Shown one piece after another: positions 1-7,739 of a DNA stretch of 64,000 nucleotides (its first letter is position 1; every line of letters begins with the position of its first letter). Where the stretch lies: positions 1-64,000 of the forward strand of contig ONQT01000013.1 in the NCBI GenBank assembly GCA_900320045.1, in the 5' to 3' direction. Position numbers and translations under genes: made by a program. This stretch comes from an uncultured Prevotellaceae bacterium (lineage in GTDB: Bacteria > Bacteroidota > Bacteroidia > Bacteroidales > Bacteroidaceae). The notes below the pieces were generated by a model that saw only the letters and a list, made by a program, of their open reading frames with translations, searched no databases and was not told where the DNA came from.

Positions 1-75
1 TTCCGAACAGAGAAGTTAAGCCCGCTTGCGCCGATGGTACTGCAATGCAATGCGGGAGAGTAGGAGGCCGCCACT
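1..75 (+). rRNA. rrf: 5S ribosomal RNA, 3' portion
   Basis: The window opens inside a 5S rRNA. The characteristic 3' half is visible: GAACAGAGAAGTTAAGCCC near the start, then the loop E and helix V region, then GGGAGAGTAGG and the closing CGCCA-like end. The 5' half lies outside the window. It is followed directly by an intrinsic terminator, so this is the end of an rRNA operon. The 3' boundary is approximate. Confidence 0.93.
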
Positions 76-84
76 TTTTTGAGG

Positions 85-119
85 AGCCCTTGAGTCACAG
101 CGACTTGAGGGCTTTTTTT
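85..119 (+). terminator. Intrinsic terminator of the rRNA operon
   Basis: A 12-bp stem (AGCCCTTGAGTC pairing with GACTTGAGGGCT through two G-U wobbles) has a 5-nt ACAGC loop and is followed by seven T residues. It sits about 10 nt after the 5S rRNA end. Confidence 0.9.
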
Positions 120-184
120 GTTATTTGTCACACAGATCTCACGGATCCCACAGATATTCTTTATTGTTAGGCGACGGAATACAC

Positions 185-226
185 TCGTCGATGCCTCGTT
201 ACTCCATCGTCGATGCCTCGTTACTC
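185..226. repeat. Two-copy direct repeat, 22-bp period
   Basis: The 20-base unit TCGTCGATGCCTCGTTACTC occurs at 185-204 and again, identical, at 207-226. It lies in the non-coding spacer between the rRNA operon and the large surface protein gene. No gene is seen in 120-637 on either strand. Confidence 0.85.
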
Positions 227-239
227 TCCAGTCACACCT

Positions 240-340
240 TCGATATATGCTCGGTATATGCTCGATATATGTCCGGTACTTGTCCGGTATTTTACCGAAC
301 ATATACCGGACATATACCGGACAAGTACCGGACAAGTATA
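240..340. repeat. Cluster of GTCCGGTAT inverted and direct repeats
   Basis: Variants of the nonamer GTCCGGTAT and its complement ATACCGGAC recur across this stretch. The longest pairing is a perfect 21-bp inverted repeat between 270-290 and 314-334, with another copy of the motif in the loop, so several mutually exclusive hairpins are possible. It is non-coding and no terminator T-run follows. Confidence 0.8.
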
Positions 341-485
341 TAGCCTGTAATATGGTTAGTAGCTGGCTGCACCTACGGTTCAATTCGCCTGCTGTTAGTA
401 GCCTCTCAGTCCAGGGAAAATCTGGGATCCTTCACGTTGCAGGTGGCTTGGTGGTGCTGAACATTCAAAAAAAATTATTAAAAAG

Positions 486-517
486 TTTGGCGGTTTGGTT
501 AATAATCCGTATATTTG
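486..517 (+). promoter_or_regulatory. Bacteroidota-type promoter for the giant surface protein
   Basis: A -33 element TTTG at 486-489 and a -7 element TATATTTG at 510-517 are separated by 20 bp, the expected spacing for the primary sigma factor of Bacteroidota. The predicted leader before the ATG at 638 is about 115 nt and rich in AACAAA-type sequence. Confidence 0.75.
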
Positions 518-637
518 CAAGCTGAAAAGTGTGACTTCGGCATATAATGCCCTGTTGCCACCTACTAAATAAACTAAAGCGAAACAAATAACAAACACTT
601 TACAAACAACTTTATTTATTAACTAACAAACAAAAAA

Positions 638-3600
638 ATGCGTATGAAAAAGATTACATCTTTTGTGGTATTGCTGGCGGCACTGCTGCTGACATTACCT
701 GCCCAGGCCTTTACGTGGAACTGGGCCGAGCATGAGACTTTGTCGTTCCTCGACATGAAGAAAGTGACAAGTCGCTTTGTGCCTATTAATGAGGCAACTC
801 CCGTGCAGATGGATGCTATGGAGGCTCCTCAGAGCATGCTCCCTGTTGCCAAGGTGACTCGGAGAGCAGCCATTGCTTCTATCGACGACATTGTTGGCGA
901 CTACACATGGGACTACAAAACAGCGACTACTAAAGTCGCAGATCCGACGACAGCCGAAGCTACTGCCGCTCAGGCTCACGTAACGATTGCCAAGGGGACT
1001 ACTGACGGCACTATCGTTATTAGTGGCATGTTCCCTAATGACGTGAAGGGTTCTGTCGATTTGTCGACAGGACTTATTTCCTTTGAACAATCAGCTTTGG
1101 GAAATTTTAGCCAAGGTGGTACAGATTATGGTTCTTATTATTTTTACGCACAGTTTTATAATGAGTCAGATTCCAAATGGTATTGGGATTCAAACCCTGT
1201 AACAGCAACTGTTGGTGATGATAATGTTATTACTTTTAGTAACACACAATGGATTGTTCGCAGACTTAAAGATTATTCTACAGGAAATAGTGGGCTGACT
1301 CCTTATTATCTTCCTGGCAGCACGATGACTCCCTCTGAGCCTCTGACTCCGGTGACACCTTCTGATCCAGCTATAGCATCTGCCGAGGAGTTCTCCATGA
1401 CCTACTACTCTTCATCTACCGATACAGAAGCCAAATCAGCTTCCGTAAAGGTTGCTGTTGACGGCAACGACGTTTATATCCAAGGCTTCTCTTCTTACTT
1501 GCCAGAAGCATGGGTAAAGGGTACTAAGGATGGTAACACCGTTACATTCCCTAAAATGCAGTATATGGGTGAATACGCTGGCTACACCTCTTTCTTCTTC
1601 TATGGTGGTGATGCAGTATTTACCTATGATTCTGAAACATCCACTTATAGTGCTACTGGTCAGATTTTTGGTGTGCTTGGAGAGCAATATTATGATGGCC
1701 GTTATTTCAATCCTGTCCTGACGAAGGTTGTTGAGGTTGCTGGAACTCCTGCCACTCCTTCTATTAATTCTTTGAAAAATGGTAATTATGGTTGGTACTT
1801 TACCTTCAATATTCCTTTACAGGATACCAATGGTAACAATATGGTGGCTTCTAAGGTGACGTATAAGATTTATACCGATGTGAACCATGAGGTATCTCTA
1901 CTGACCTTTACTCCTACAACACATACCAAGCTGCCGCAGGACATGAGCGAGTTCCCCTACGGATTCACAGATAATTATGACTTCACTGCTACCTCTATTT
2001 ATCTGAATGATTTGTTCTCGACAACATGGCACCAGATTGGTATTCAGTCCATTTACACGGGTGGCGGTGAGACCCACGAGAGTGAGATTGGTTGGTACAA
2101 GATTAAGGAGTATCCTACAGCTAAGGATGTAACGATATCTCCTGAGACTGGTACCGACATCAGCGCAGCTATCAGTGCAGCTTTAGGTACAGAAGGTGAC
2201 TGGGCTAAGAATGTTACCATCAATCTTGCTGCAAACGGCGAGTATACCCTCAGCAAACCTATCACATCTAGTGCAAATGTGGAAATCAATGGTAATGGTG
2301 CTACAATTGACGCAAGTTCCAACACGGGTGCAATTGTTTTGATGAGTAGTACCCCTTCTGTTGCTGCTAACTCTAAGTCCTTCTATGAAGTAGAGAAATT
2401 TGCAATTAAGAATGTTATCATTAAGAGTATCAAGTCATACGTATACGATGATAACAAGAATGCTTATGCTTTTGCTGACTTTGCCGTAGAAGGATGCGTG
2501 TTTGAATTTAACAACACGAAGCAGGATATTGACGCACCTTTCCGTTTCCAGGCTGGCGGTCCTGTCAAGTTCACCCTCAAGGACAATACCATGTACCAGA
2601 AAGGTTCCTTCAATAACAAATACTTTGTGAAGATTGGTAGTGGAAACTTCCCCGATAAGGCATTTGAGACATTTGCTGGTCCTTATGTGTGGGATATCGA
2701 AAATAACACCTTCTATCAGACAATTGCTCATGGTGAAGGTACGAAGATGGCCTTTATTAATGGTGGTCGTATAGGAAATAACTATACAAAGACTTCTATC
2801 ACTATTTTGAAGAACCTGTTTATCGACTGTGCAGGCTCAGATGCTTTCTTGAAAGATTTGTTCGGTGGCAAGTACAATGATGCTGATCGTGCGAATTTCG
2901 TAAAGATTGACACAGACTACAATACTTACTGGACGGAGGCAGCAGCTATTGATGTTAGCAAGTATGATAAGGGAGCGAATACTATTGCTGCTGATCCTGG
3001 TTTTAAGGATGCCGCAAATGGTGACTTTACGTTGGCGGCTACCAGTGCTCAGAACACAGCTAAGACAGGTGACCCACGTTGGATATCCTATTCAATTACG
3101 GTTGCTGATGGCATTGAGAATGGTTCTGTAGTGCCTGACGTTACTTCTGCTGCCGCAGGTACAGTTGTTACATTGACAGCTACTCCTGCCGCTGGCTATG
3201 AGCTGGATGCTATCACTGTCACTGGTGTTACCACTGAAATCGCAGTTACTGTTACCGACAGTAAGTTCACCATGCCTGCTGATGATGTGACTGTAAACGC
3301 TACGTTCAAGAAGCTTCCTGTTGACGTTACGGTCGAGGTCGCTGACATCACCGATGGTGACATCACTGCTGCTATCACTGCTAAGGTTGCTGGTGCTCCT
3401 GTTAAGAATCTGACAATTAACTTGGCCGCTGATGGTGCTTACAAGGTTACCGCTCCTCTTGTAGCTGGTGGCAATATTGCTATCAATGGTAACGGTGCTG
3501 TGATTGACGCCAGTGCTTTGTCAGGTGCTTCGTTATTCTCTTATTCTGCACCTTCTGTCACGCCTTCTTCTGCCCCCAGAAGAGCTACCATCAAGGAAGC

Positions 3601-5155
3601 ATGGGCAGCAGCTCCTAATCCCACTATCGAGATTAACGGTGTTAGTGTTGAGAAGTTGGCTAAACCTCTCTTCTCTTACAAGGAGGCTACATTGACTCGT
3701 ATGAACATCAGTGTCAACGATTCTAAGGTCGAGGTTACTGCAAATGTATTTGTATTTGACATTGCAAGTAGTGGCGCATGTGTAGAGAACTTCAGTATTG
3801 ACAAGTCTACTTTCTATAAAGTAGGTGACGCTACATCGAATGCATTCTTCACCACTCAGACAGCAAAGAAGGCAAAGGATGTTTATGATGAGATTGCTTC
3901 AACGGATATCCTTCAGACGATTACCATCAGCAATTCTACCATTTACAATTTTGCAAAGACGAAGAACTTCTTTACCTTGGCTCAAAATAGCCAAACCTAT
4001 TTGAAGTTTGACGTGAAGAATAACATCTTCGTGAACTGCGGTAAGAGCGGACAGACCATCAAGGGTATAAATGGTGGCGGCCAGAGTGCTAACCCTGTTT
4101 GGGATGTCGATGGCAACGTATTCAACTTCGACGGTGCAGACACCAGCGCTGCTGAGTCTACTGGCGACGAAGCAGAGCCTGTCAAGAACAGCATTGCCGG
4201 TGTGATTACCTTCGCTGATGCTGCCGCCGGCAACTTCAACGGAACTCTGCTGACTGAGGCTGAGCCGGCTGCTTCTCCTGTCGCAGTTGGTGACCCGCGC
4301 TGGACGATTGAAGCTAAGAAGGATACTCACTCTAAGTCTCTCAACATCGAGCAGCTCGTGCTTGACAAGACCACGAAGGCTGACATTGCTGCTGCACTGG
4401 CTGAGAAGAATATCGAGATTTCAAGCAATGCTGGTCTCGACTCTCTGAACGACGAGAAGACTCTGCGCAACGAGCCGTTCCTCGGTCTGAAGATCAAGGC
4501 TGCTGATGCTACCGTCAAGGTGCTGGTGAAGAAGGGTAATGCTTTGAACGTGAAGTTCGGTTGCGTCAACGATCCTGTCAATGTTGCTATCAACGGTACT
4601 CCTATTGACACTCAGGTCGCTAAGAACACTGAGGGCTCTGTATTCACGCTGCCTGCTGCCGAGGCTGATCAGGAGGTTGTGTTCACCACGACAGCCAAGA
4701 ACACCGTTGTGCTGAAGCAGATTATGATTGGCGAGGACATCGCCGCTGTTACTCTGCCTGCAGCTACGAAGTATCAGGTTAGCGTTGCCGAGGGTATCGT
4801 GAACGGTACTGTTGAGTTCGCTGCTACGTCTATGACAGACTCTAAGGGCTACAAGACAGTTAAGGTTGGCGATGAGGTAACGATTACCGCTACTCCTGCC
4901 GAGGGCTACGAGTTAGAGACTCTCACTGTCAAGGGTGTGACCAGCAACGAGGCTATCGTTGTTACCGACGGTAAGTTCACCATGCCTGCTGACGCTGTAA
5001 CGATCAACGCTACCTTCAAGGTCTCTACCGGCATCAACGCTGTGAAGGCTGATGCCCTGAAGGACGCTCAGATTTACAACATGCAGGGTGTTCGCGTTGA
5101 CAAGGCTCAGAAGGGTCTGTACATCGTGAACGGTCGCAAGGTCGTGATTAAGTGA
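638..5155 (+). CDS. Giant secreted multidomain beta-helix surface protein with C-terminal sorting-like tail
   Basis: This 1505-residue protein starts with a Sec signal peptide (about residues 1-24, ending PAQA). Residues 45-370 hold two beta-rich modules of unknown function. Two similar modules follow at about 496-812 and 895-1222, each opening with an (I/V)xxAI-type segment, then NLAA-G and INGNGA-IDAS motifs typical of right-handed parallel beta-helices. Each helix is followed, directly or after a spacer, by an InlB-like B-repeat (about 817-891 and 1377-1461) with the signature TATPA-GYEL...FTMPAD-VT-NATFK. The last 40 residues (IYNMQGVRV...GLYIVNGRKVVIK) resemble the C-terminal domain of type IX-secreted or surface-anchored Prevotella proteins. 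The protein is probably exported to the surface as an adhesin or glycan-binding protein; no catalytic motif is recognised. The exact ligand is unknown. Confidence 0.85.
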   Translation: MRMKKITSFVVLLAALLLTLPAQAFTWNWAEHETLSFLDMKKVTSRFVPINEATPVQMDAMEAPQSMLPVAKVTRRAAIASIDDIVGDYTWDYKTATTKVADPTTAEATAAQAHVTIAKGTTDGTIVISGMFPNDVKGSVDLSTGLISFEQSALGNFSQGGTDYGSYYFYAQFYNESDSKWYWDSNPVTATVGDDNVITFSNTQWIVRRLKDYSTGNSGLTPYYLPGSTMTPSEPLTPVTPSDPAIASAEEFSMTYYSSSTDTEAKSASVKVAVDGNDVYIQGFSSYLPEAWVKGTKDGNTVTFPKMQYMGEYAGYTSFFFYGGDAVFTYDSETSTYSATGQIFGVLGEQYYDGRYFNPVLTKVVEVAGTPATPSINSLKNGNYGWYFTFNIPLQDTNGNNMVASKVTYKIYTDVNHEVSLLTFTPTTHTKLPQDMSEFPYGFTDNYDFTATSIYLNDLFSTTWHQIGIQSIYTGGGETHESEIGWYKIKEYPTAKDVTISPETGTDISAAISAALGTEGDWAKNVTINLAANGEYTLSKPITSSANVEINGNGATIDASSNTGAIVLMSSTPSVAANSKSFYEVEKFAIKNVIIKSIKSYVYDDNKNAYAFADFAVEGCVFEFNNTKQDIDAPFRFQAGGPVKFTLKDNTMYQKGSFNNKYFVKIGSGNFPDKAFETFAGPYVWDIENNTFYQTIAHGEGTKMAFINGGRIGNNYTKTSITILKNLFIDCAGSDAFLKDLFGGKYNDADRANFVKIDTDYNTYWTEAAAIDVSKYDKGANTIAADPGFKDAANGDFTLAATSAQNTAKTGDPRWISYSITVADGIENGSVVPDVTSAAAGTVVTLTATPAAGYELDAITVTGVTTEIAVTVTDSKFTMPADDVTVNATFKKLPVDVTVEVADITDGDITAAITAKVAGAPVKNLTINLAADGAYKVTAPLVAGGNIAINGNGAVIDASALSGASLFSYSAPSVTPSSAPRRATIKEAWAAAPNPTIEINGVSVEKLAKPLFSYKEATLTRMNISVNDSKVEVTANVFVFDIASSGACVENFSIDKSTFYKVGDATSNAFFTTQTAKKAKDVYDEIASTDILQTITISNSTIYNFAKTKNFFTLAQNSQTYLKFDVKNNIFVNCGKSGQTIKGINGGGQSANPVWDVDGNVFNFDGADTSAAESTGDEAEPVKNSIAGVITFADAAAGNFNGTLLTEAEPAASPVAVGDPRWTIEAKKDTHSKSLNIEQLVLDKTTKADIAAALAEKNIEISSNAGLDSLNDEKTLRNEPFLGLKIKAADATVKVLVKKGNALNVKFGCVNDPVNVAINGTPIDTQVAKNTEGSVFTLPAAEADQEVVFTTTAKNTVVLKQIMIGEDIAAVTLPAATKYQVSVAEGIVNGTVEFAATSMTDSKGYKTVKVGDEVTITATPAEGYELETLTVKGVTSNEAIVVTDGKFTMPADAVTINATFKVSTGINAVKADALKDAQIYNMQGVRVDKAQKGLYIVNGRKVVIK

Positions 5156-5231
5156 GAATAAAGCAAGAGCTCGCTCTCGCTTTATCGAACGGGAACGAGC
5201 TCGAGCTGAAAGCTCAAGGTCGTGATTAAGT
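5137..5231. repeat. 17-bp direct repeat flanking a 61-bp palindrome-rich segment at the gene end
   Basis: CAAGGTCGTGATTAAGT occurs at 5137-5153, ending in the stop codon of the surface protein, and again at 5215-5231. The period is 78 bp (26 codons), so the second copy is in the same frame and also ends in a stop (TAA). The 61 bp between them contain nearly self-complementary blocks around GAGCTC. Confidence 0.85.
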
Positions 5232-5241
5232 AAATAACGAC

Positions 5242-5262
5242 TCGTGCGGCAGAACCGCACGA
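5242..5262. repeat. CAGAA-loop hairpin, intergenic copy
   Basis: An 8-bp perfect stem (TCGTGCGG with CCGCACGA) encloses the loop CAGAA. The same loop with different stems recurs in coding sequence at 9618-9638, 9663-9683, 13981-14001 and 42259-42275. No T-run follows, so this is not an obvious terminator. Confidence 0.7.
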
Positions 5263-5267
5263 CACAT

Positions 5268-5318
5268 AACACGAAAAAAGGTGGTGGCACGCAGGTGTCG
5301 CCACTTTTTTTCGTGTTT
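5268..5318. terminator. Strong terminator after the surface protein gene
   Basis: AACACGAAAAAAGGTGGTGGCAC pairs with GTGTCGCCACTTTTTTTCGTGTT, giving a GC-rich core flanked by complementary A and T runs. It would end transcription from the left and could act in both directions. Confidence 0.85.
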
Positions 5319-5319
5319 G

Positions 5320-5351
5320 TTTGGAAGTTACGGAAAAAGTCGTTATCTTTG
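5320..5351 (+). promoter_or_regulatory. Promoter of uxuA
   Basis: TTTG at 5320-5323 and TATCTTTG at 5344-5351 are separated by 20 bp. The predicted leader before the ATG at 5383 is about 25 nt. Confidence 0.8.
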
Positions 5352-5382
5352 CACACATTATAACAACCTACTAACAAGGATT

Positions 5383-6642
5383 ATGGAAAGAACATGGAGA
5401 TGGTTTGGCAAGAAGGACAAGATAACGCTTGCCATGCTGAAACAAATCGGAGTGGAGGGTATCGTCACCGCACTGCACGACGTTCCCTTAGGTGAAGTAT
5501 GGACACGGGAGCAAATCCGTGACCTGCGTGAATATATCGAGAGCTACGGCATGCGCTGGAGCGTGGTGGAGTCGCTGCCCGTGACGGAGACCATCAAATA
5601 CGGAGGTCCCGACCGCGACCAGCACATTGAGAACTACAAGCAGTCGCTGCGCAACCTGTCGGCAGAGGGCATCCATTGCATCTGCTATAACTTCATGCCT
5701 GTGCTGGACTGGGCACGTACCGACCTGGCACACGAAAACCCTAACGGCGCCTCGAACCTGTACTTCAACTATGCGGAGTTTGCCTACTTCGACATCTATA
5801 TCCTGAAGCGTGAGGGTGCTCGCGAGGAGTGGGCCCGTTTCAGCATGAAGAACGAGAAGGGAGAGGTCATCCAGCGCGACGTGCTGGCGGAGGCCGACGC
5901 CCTGGCCAAGACCATGACGCCCGAGAAGGATCATGCACTGGTGGAGAACATTGTCATCAAGACGCAGGGCTTCGTCAGCGGCAACTTCCACGAGGGCGAC
6001 GAGGCTCCCGTGCAGAAGTTCCGCGAGTTCCTGGACTTGTACAAGGGTATCGACAAGGCGCAGTTGCGCGAGAATATGAAGTACTTCCTGGAGGCTATCA
6101 TGCCTGTCTGCGAGGAGTGCGACATGAATATGTGTGTACACCCCGACGATCCGCCCATCGAGATTCTGGGTCTGCCGCGCATCGTCCGTACCGAGGAGGA
6201 TATCCAGTGGTTCCTCGACGCTGTGCCCAACAAGCACAACGGCCTGACGTTCTGTGCCGGTAGCCTGTCGGCAGGCTCGTACAACAATGTGGTGGAGCTG
6301 GCTAAGAAGTTTGCCAGCCGTACGCACTTCGTCCACCTGCGCTCGTGCCACATCTTCCCCAACGGCGACTTCACGGAAGCCAGTCACCTGGGCGGCCGTG
6401 CAGACCTCATCGAGCTGGCGCGCATCTTCGAGAAGGAAAATCCCCAGCTGCCGATGCGTGTGGACCACGGTATGACGTTTACCGATGAGCCCGGCGGCGT
6501 CTTCGATGAGTCCAGCCACGGCCATAATGCCGGCTATACGCTGCTGGGACGCATGTTTGCCCTGGCTCAGGTGCAGGGCATTCTGGCTACCGTCGACCGC
6601 GAGTTAGGCATTGAGTATAAGCAACCGGGATTCTTTGGGTAA
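5383..6642 (+). CDS. uxuA: Mannonate dehydratase
   Basis: This 419-residue enzyme dehydrates D-mannonate to 2-keto-3-deoxygluconate in glucuronate catabolism. The N-terminus (MERTWRWFGKKDK...) matches UxuA, and the metal-site region CVHPDDPP, FCAGSLSAG, HLRS and VDHGMT can be seen in order. The open frame extends upstream to a GTG at 5281, but that lies in the preceding terminator, whereas the ATG at 5383 follows a well-spaced promoter and starts at the conserved family N-terminus. It is somewhat longer than the E. coli enzyme (394 residues). The mannonate oxidoreductase gene uxuB lies 1.1 kb downstream on the same strand, separated by an opposing lipoprotein gene, so the two are not a simple operon. 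Confidence 0.95.
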   Translation: MERTWRWFGKKDKITLAMLKQIGVEGIVTALHDVPLGEVWTREQIRDLREYIESYGMRWSVVESLPVTETIKYGGPDRDQHIENYKQSLRNLSAEGIHCICYNFMPVLDWARTDLAHENPNGASNLYFNYAEFAYFDIYILKREGAREEWARFSMKNEKGEVIQRDVLAEADALAKTMTPEKDHALVENIVIKTQGFVSGNFHEGDEAPVQKFREFLDLYKGIDKAQLRENMKYFLEAIMPVCEECDMNMCVHPDDPPIEILGLPRIVRTEEDIQWFLDAVPNKHNGLTFCAGSLSAGSYNNVVELAKKFASRTHFVHLRSCHIFPNGDFTEASHLGGRADLIELARIFEKENPQLPMRVDHGMTFTDEPGGVFDESSHGHNAGYTLLGRMFALAQVQGILATVDRELGIEYKQPGFFG

Positions 6643-6657
6643 TTGACAATGGAACAT

Positions 6658-6690
6658 TTAAAAAGGGCTGCACTTGCAGCCCTTTTTAAA
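6658..6690. terminator. Bidirectional terminator between uxuA and the lipoprotein gene
   Basis: AAAAAGGGCTGC pairs with GCAGCCCTTTTT around a short ACTT loop, with A and T runs on the two sides, so it serves both converging genes. Confidence 0.9.
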
Positions 6691-6696
6691 TGGTTC

Positions 6697-7554
6697 TTAA
6701 TCCGTCTGGATAATCAGGAATCTGGTGACGCTCCAGAAGCGGGTGGGGTTGCTGATGCGCAACACAGACTTTTCTTTACCATTCTCGATGGTATAGGCAT
6801 CGGTAGGCATCTGGCTCAGCACCTTGACATGCTTGGAGTCGATGTTGATTTCCGTGGTCTTACGAATATCAATGGTCATGGCCAGGTTCTTGTCGATGCT
6901 GTTAATGTCAATCTTAGACTTCTTCAGGAAACCGCCTTTCAGCAGACCGGCATCCTTCAGGGCCGACTTCGTGGCCATGATGATATACGCCTCGTTGAGC
7001 TGCTGGTCCTGAGCCTGCATGGTCTGGCTCTGCGACTCGATGACCTCCTGCTGCTGAGTGTTCTGCTGGCGCAGCTGGCTCATGTAGTTGCGCAGACCAT
7101 CGATGGTGATGTTCTTGTCAGCAATCTCTTCCTCCAGAGAAGCAATCTGCTTCTCCTTGTCTGTCAACTGGTTCTTCAGAGCTGTAACGACGCGCTGCAA
7201 TTTCTTGGCATTGTCAGCATCGAGCTTCATCTGCTTCTCCAGCTGACCGATGCGCTCGCGCTGTGACTTGAGGGTCTCCTTCAGGTGACTCAGCTGCGAC
7301 TTGATCTTTGCCTGGTTGGGAACAGGACTCTCCGAGCCAGTGTTGTACAGCTGCGTCTCCTGCATCTCGATGCTGTCGAGTGCAGTGGCTACAACGGTCA
7401 GGAACTCGTTCAGCTGCTGATTGTCGGCTGTACTCTCAACGAGCGATGTCTCCAGTGAATCTACATGTGCTTGGTCGGCAGCCGACTTGTTACCGCACGA
7501 GAATAAACAGATTGTCACGAGTGACAATGCAAGATAAGAAAGCTTCTTCATCAT
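6697..7554 (-). CDS. Coiled-coil lipoprotein of unknown function
   Basis: This is a protein of 285 residues starting MMKKLSYLALSLVTICLFSC, a lipoprotein signal with the lipobox cysteine at about residue 20. About residues 30-200 are heptad-rich, with many Q, E, K and L (EKQMKLDADNAKKLQ, TDKEKQIASLEEEIADK), and predict a long coiled coil. The C-terminal 80 residues form a separate, probably globular, beta-rich part. It is likely anchored in a membrane facing the periplasm. The frame is open further upstream (to 7629), but the MMKK start precedes a clean signal peptide and follows a promoter. It stands alone between uxuA and uxuB. I do not recognise a named family. Confidence 0.8.
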   Translation of the reverse strand: MMKKLSYLALSLVTICLFSCGNKSAADQAHVDSLETSLVESTADNQQLNEFLTVVATALDSIEMQETQLYNTGSESPVPNQAKIKSQLSHLKETLKSQRERIGQLEKQMKLDADNAKKLQRVVTALKNQLTDKEKQIASLEEEIADKNITIDGLRNYMSQLRQQNTQQQEVIESQSQTMQAQDQQLNEAYIIMATKSALKDAGLLKGGFLKKSKIDINSIDKNLAMTIDIRKTTEINIDSKHVKVLSQMPTDAYTIENGKEKSVLRISNPTRFWSVTRFLIIQTD

Positions 7555-7589
7555 GTTGTTGTTTTTATTGTTGAAACTTATAACTGCTG

Positions 7590-7620
7590 CAAAGTTACGC
7601 ATTTTGACAGAATTACCAAA
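7590..7620 (-). promoter_or_regulatory. Promoter of the coiled-coil lipoprotein gene
   Basis: On the minus strand TTTG (7620-7617) and TAACTTTG (7597-7590) are separated by 19 bp. The leader to the ATG at 7554 is about 30 nt. Confidence 0.75.
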
Positions 7621-7663
7621 ATAATTCACCGAAAAATGATATGATATTTTCTTGCCTAATAGT

Positions 7664-7694
7664 TTTGTTATTTCGCCGAAAGTTACTATCTTTG
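7664..7694 (+). promoter_or_regulatory. Promoter of uxuB
   Basis: TTTG at 7664-7667 and TATCTTTG at 7687-7694 are separated by 19 bp, followed by a leader of about 40 nt to the ATG at 7740. Confidence 0.75.
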
Positions 7695-7739
7695 TGCGTC
7701 GTTACTTGCTAATAGAACAAACTAAGATATTCATTCACT

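Noticed and set aside
240..340. Possible CRISPR array
   Set aside because: Repeat units are only about 9-21 bp, spacing is irregular, there are no unique spacers and no cas genes are in the window.
118..598. Open frames in the spacer before the giant surface protein (135, 72 and 67 residues)
   Set aside because: They are composed of the repeat array and promoter region, have no recognisable domain or signal, and overlap each other on both strands.
5488..6525. 345-residue minus-strand open frame over uxuA
   Set aside because: It is the antisense of a clear conserved enzyme and a by-product of its GC-rich codon usage.
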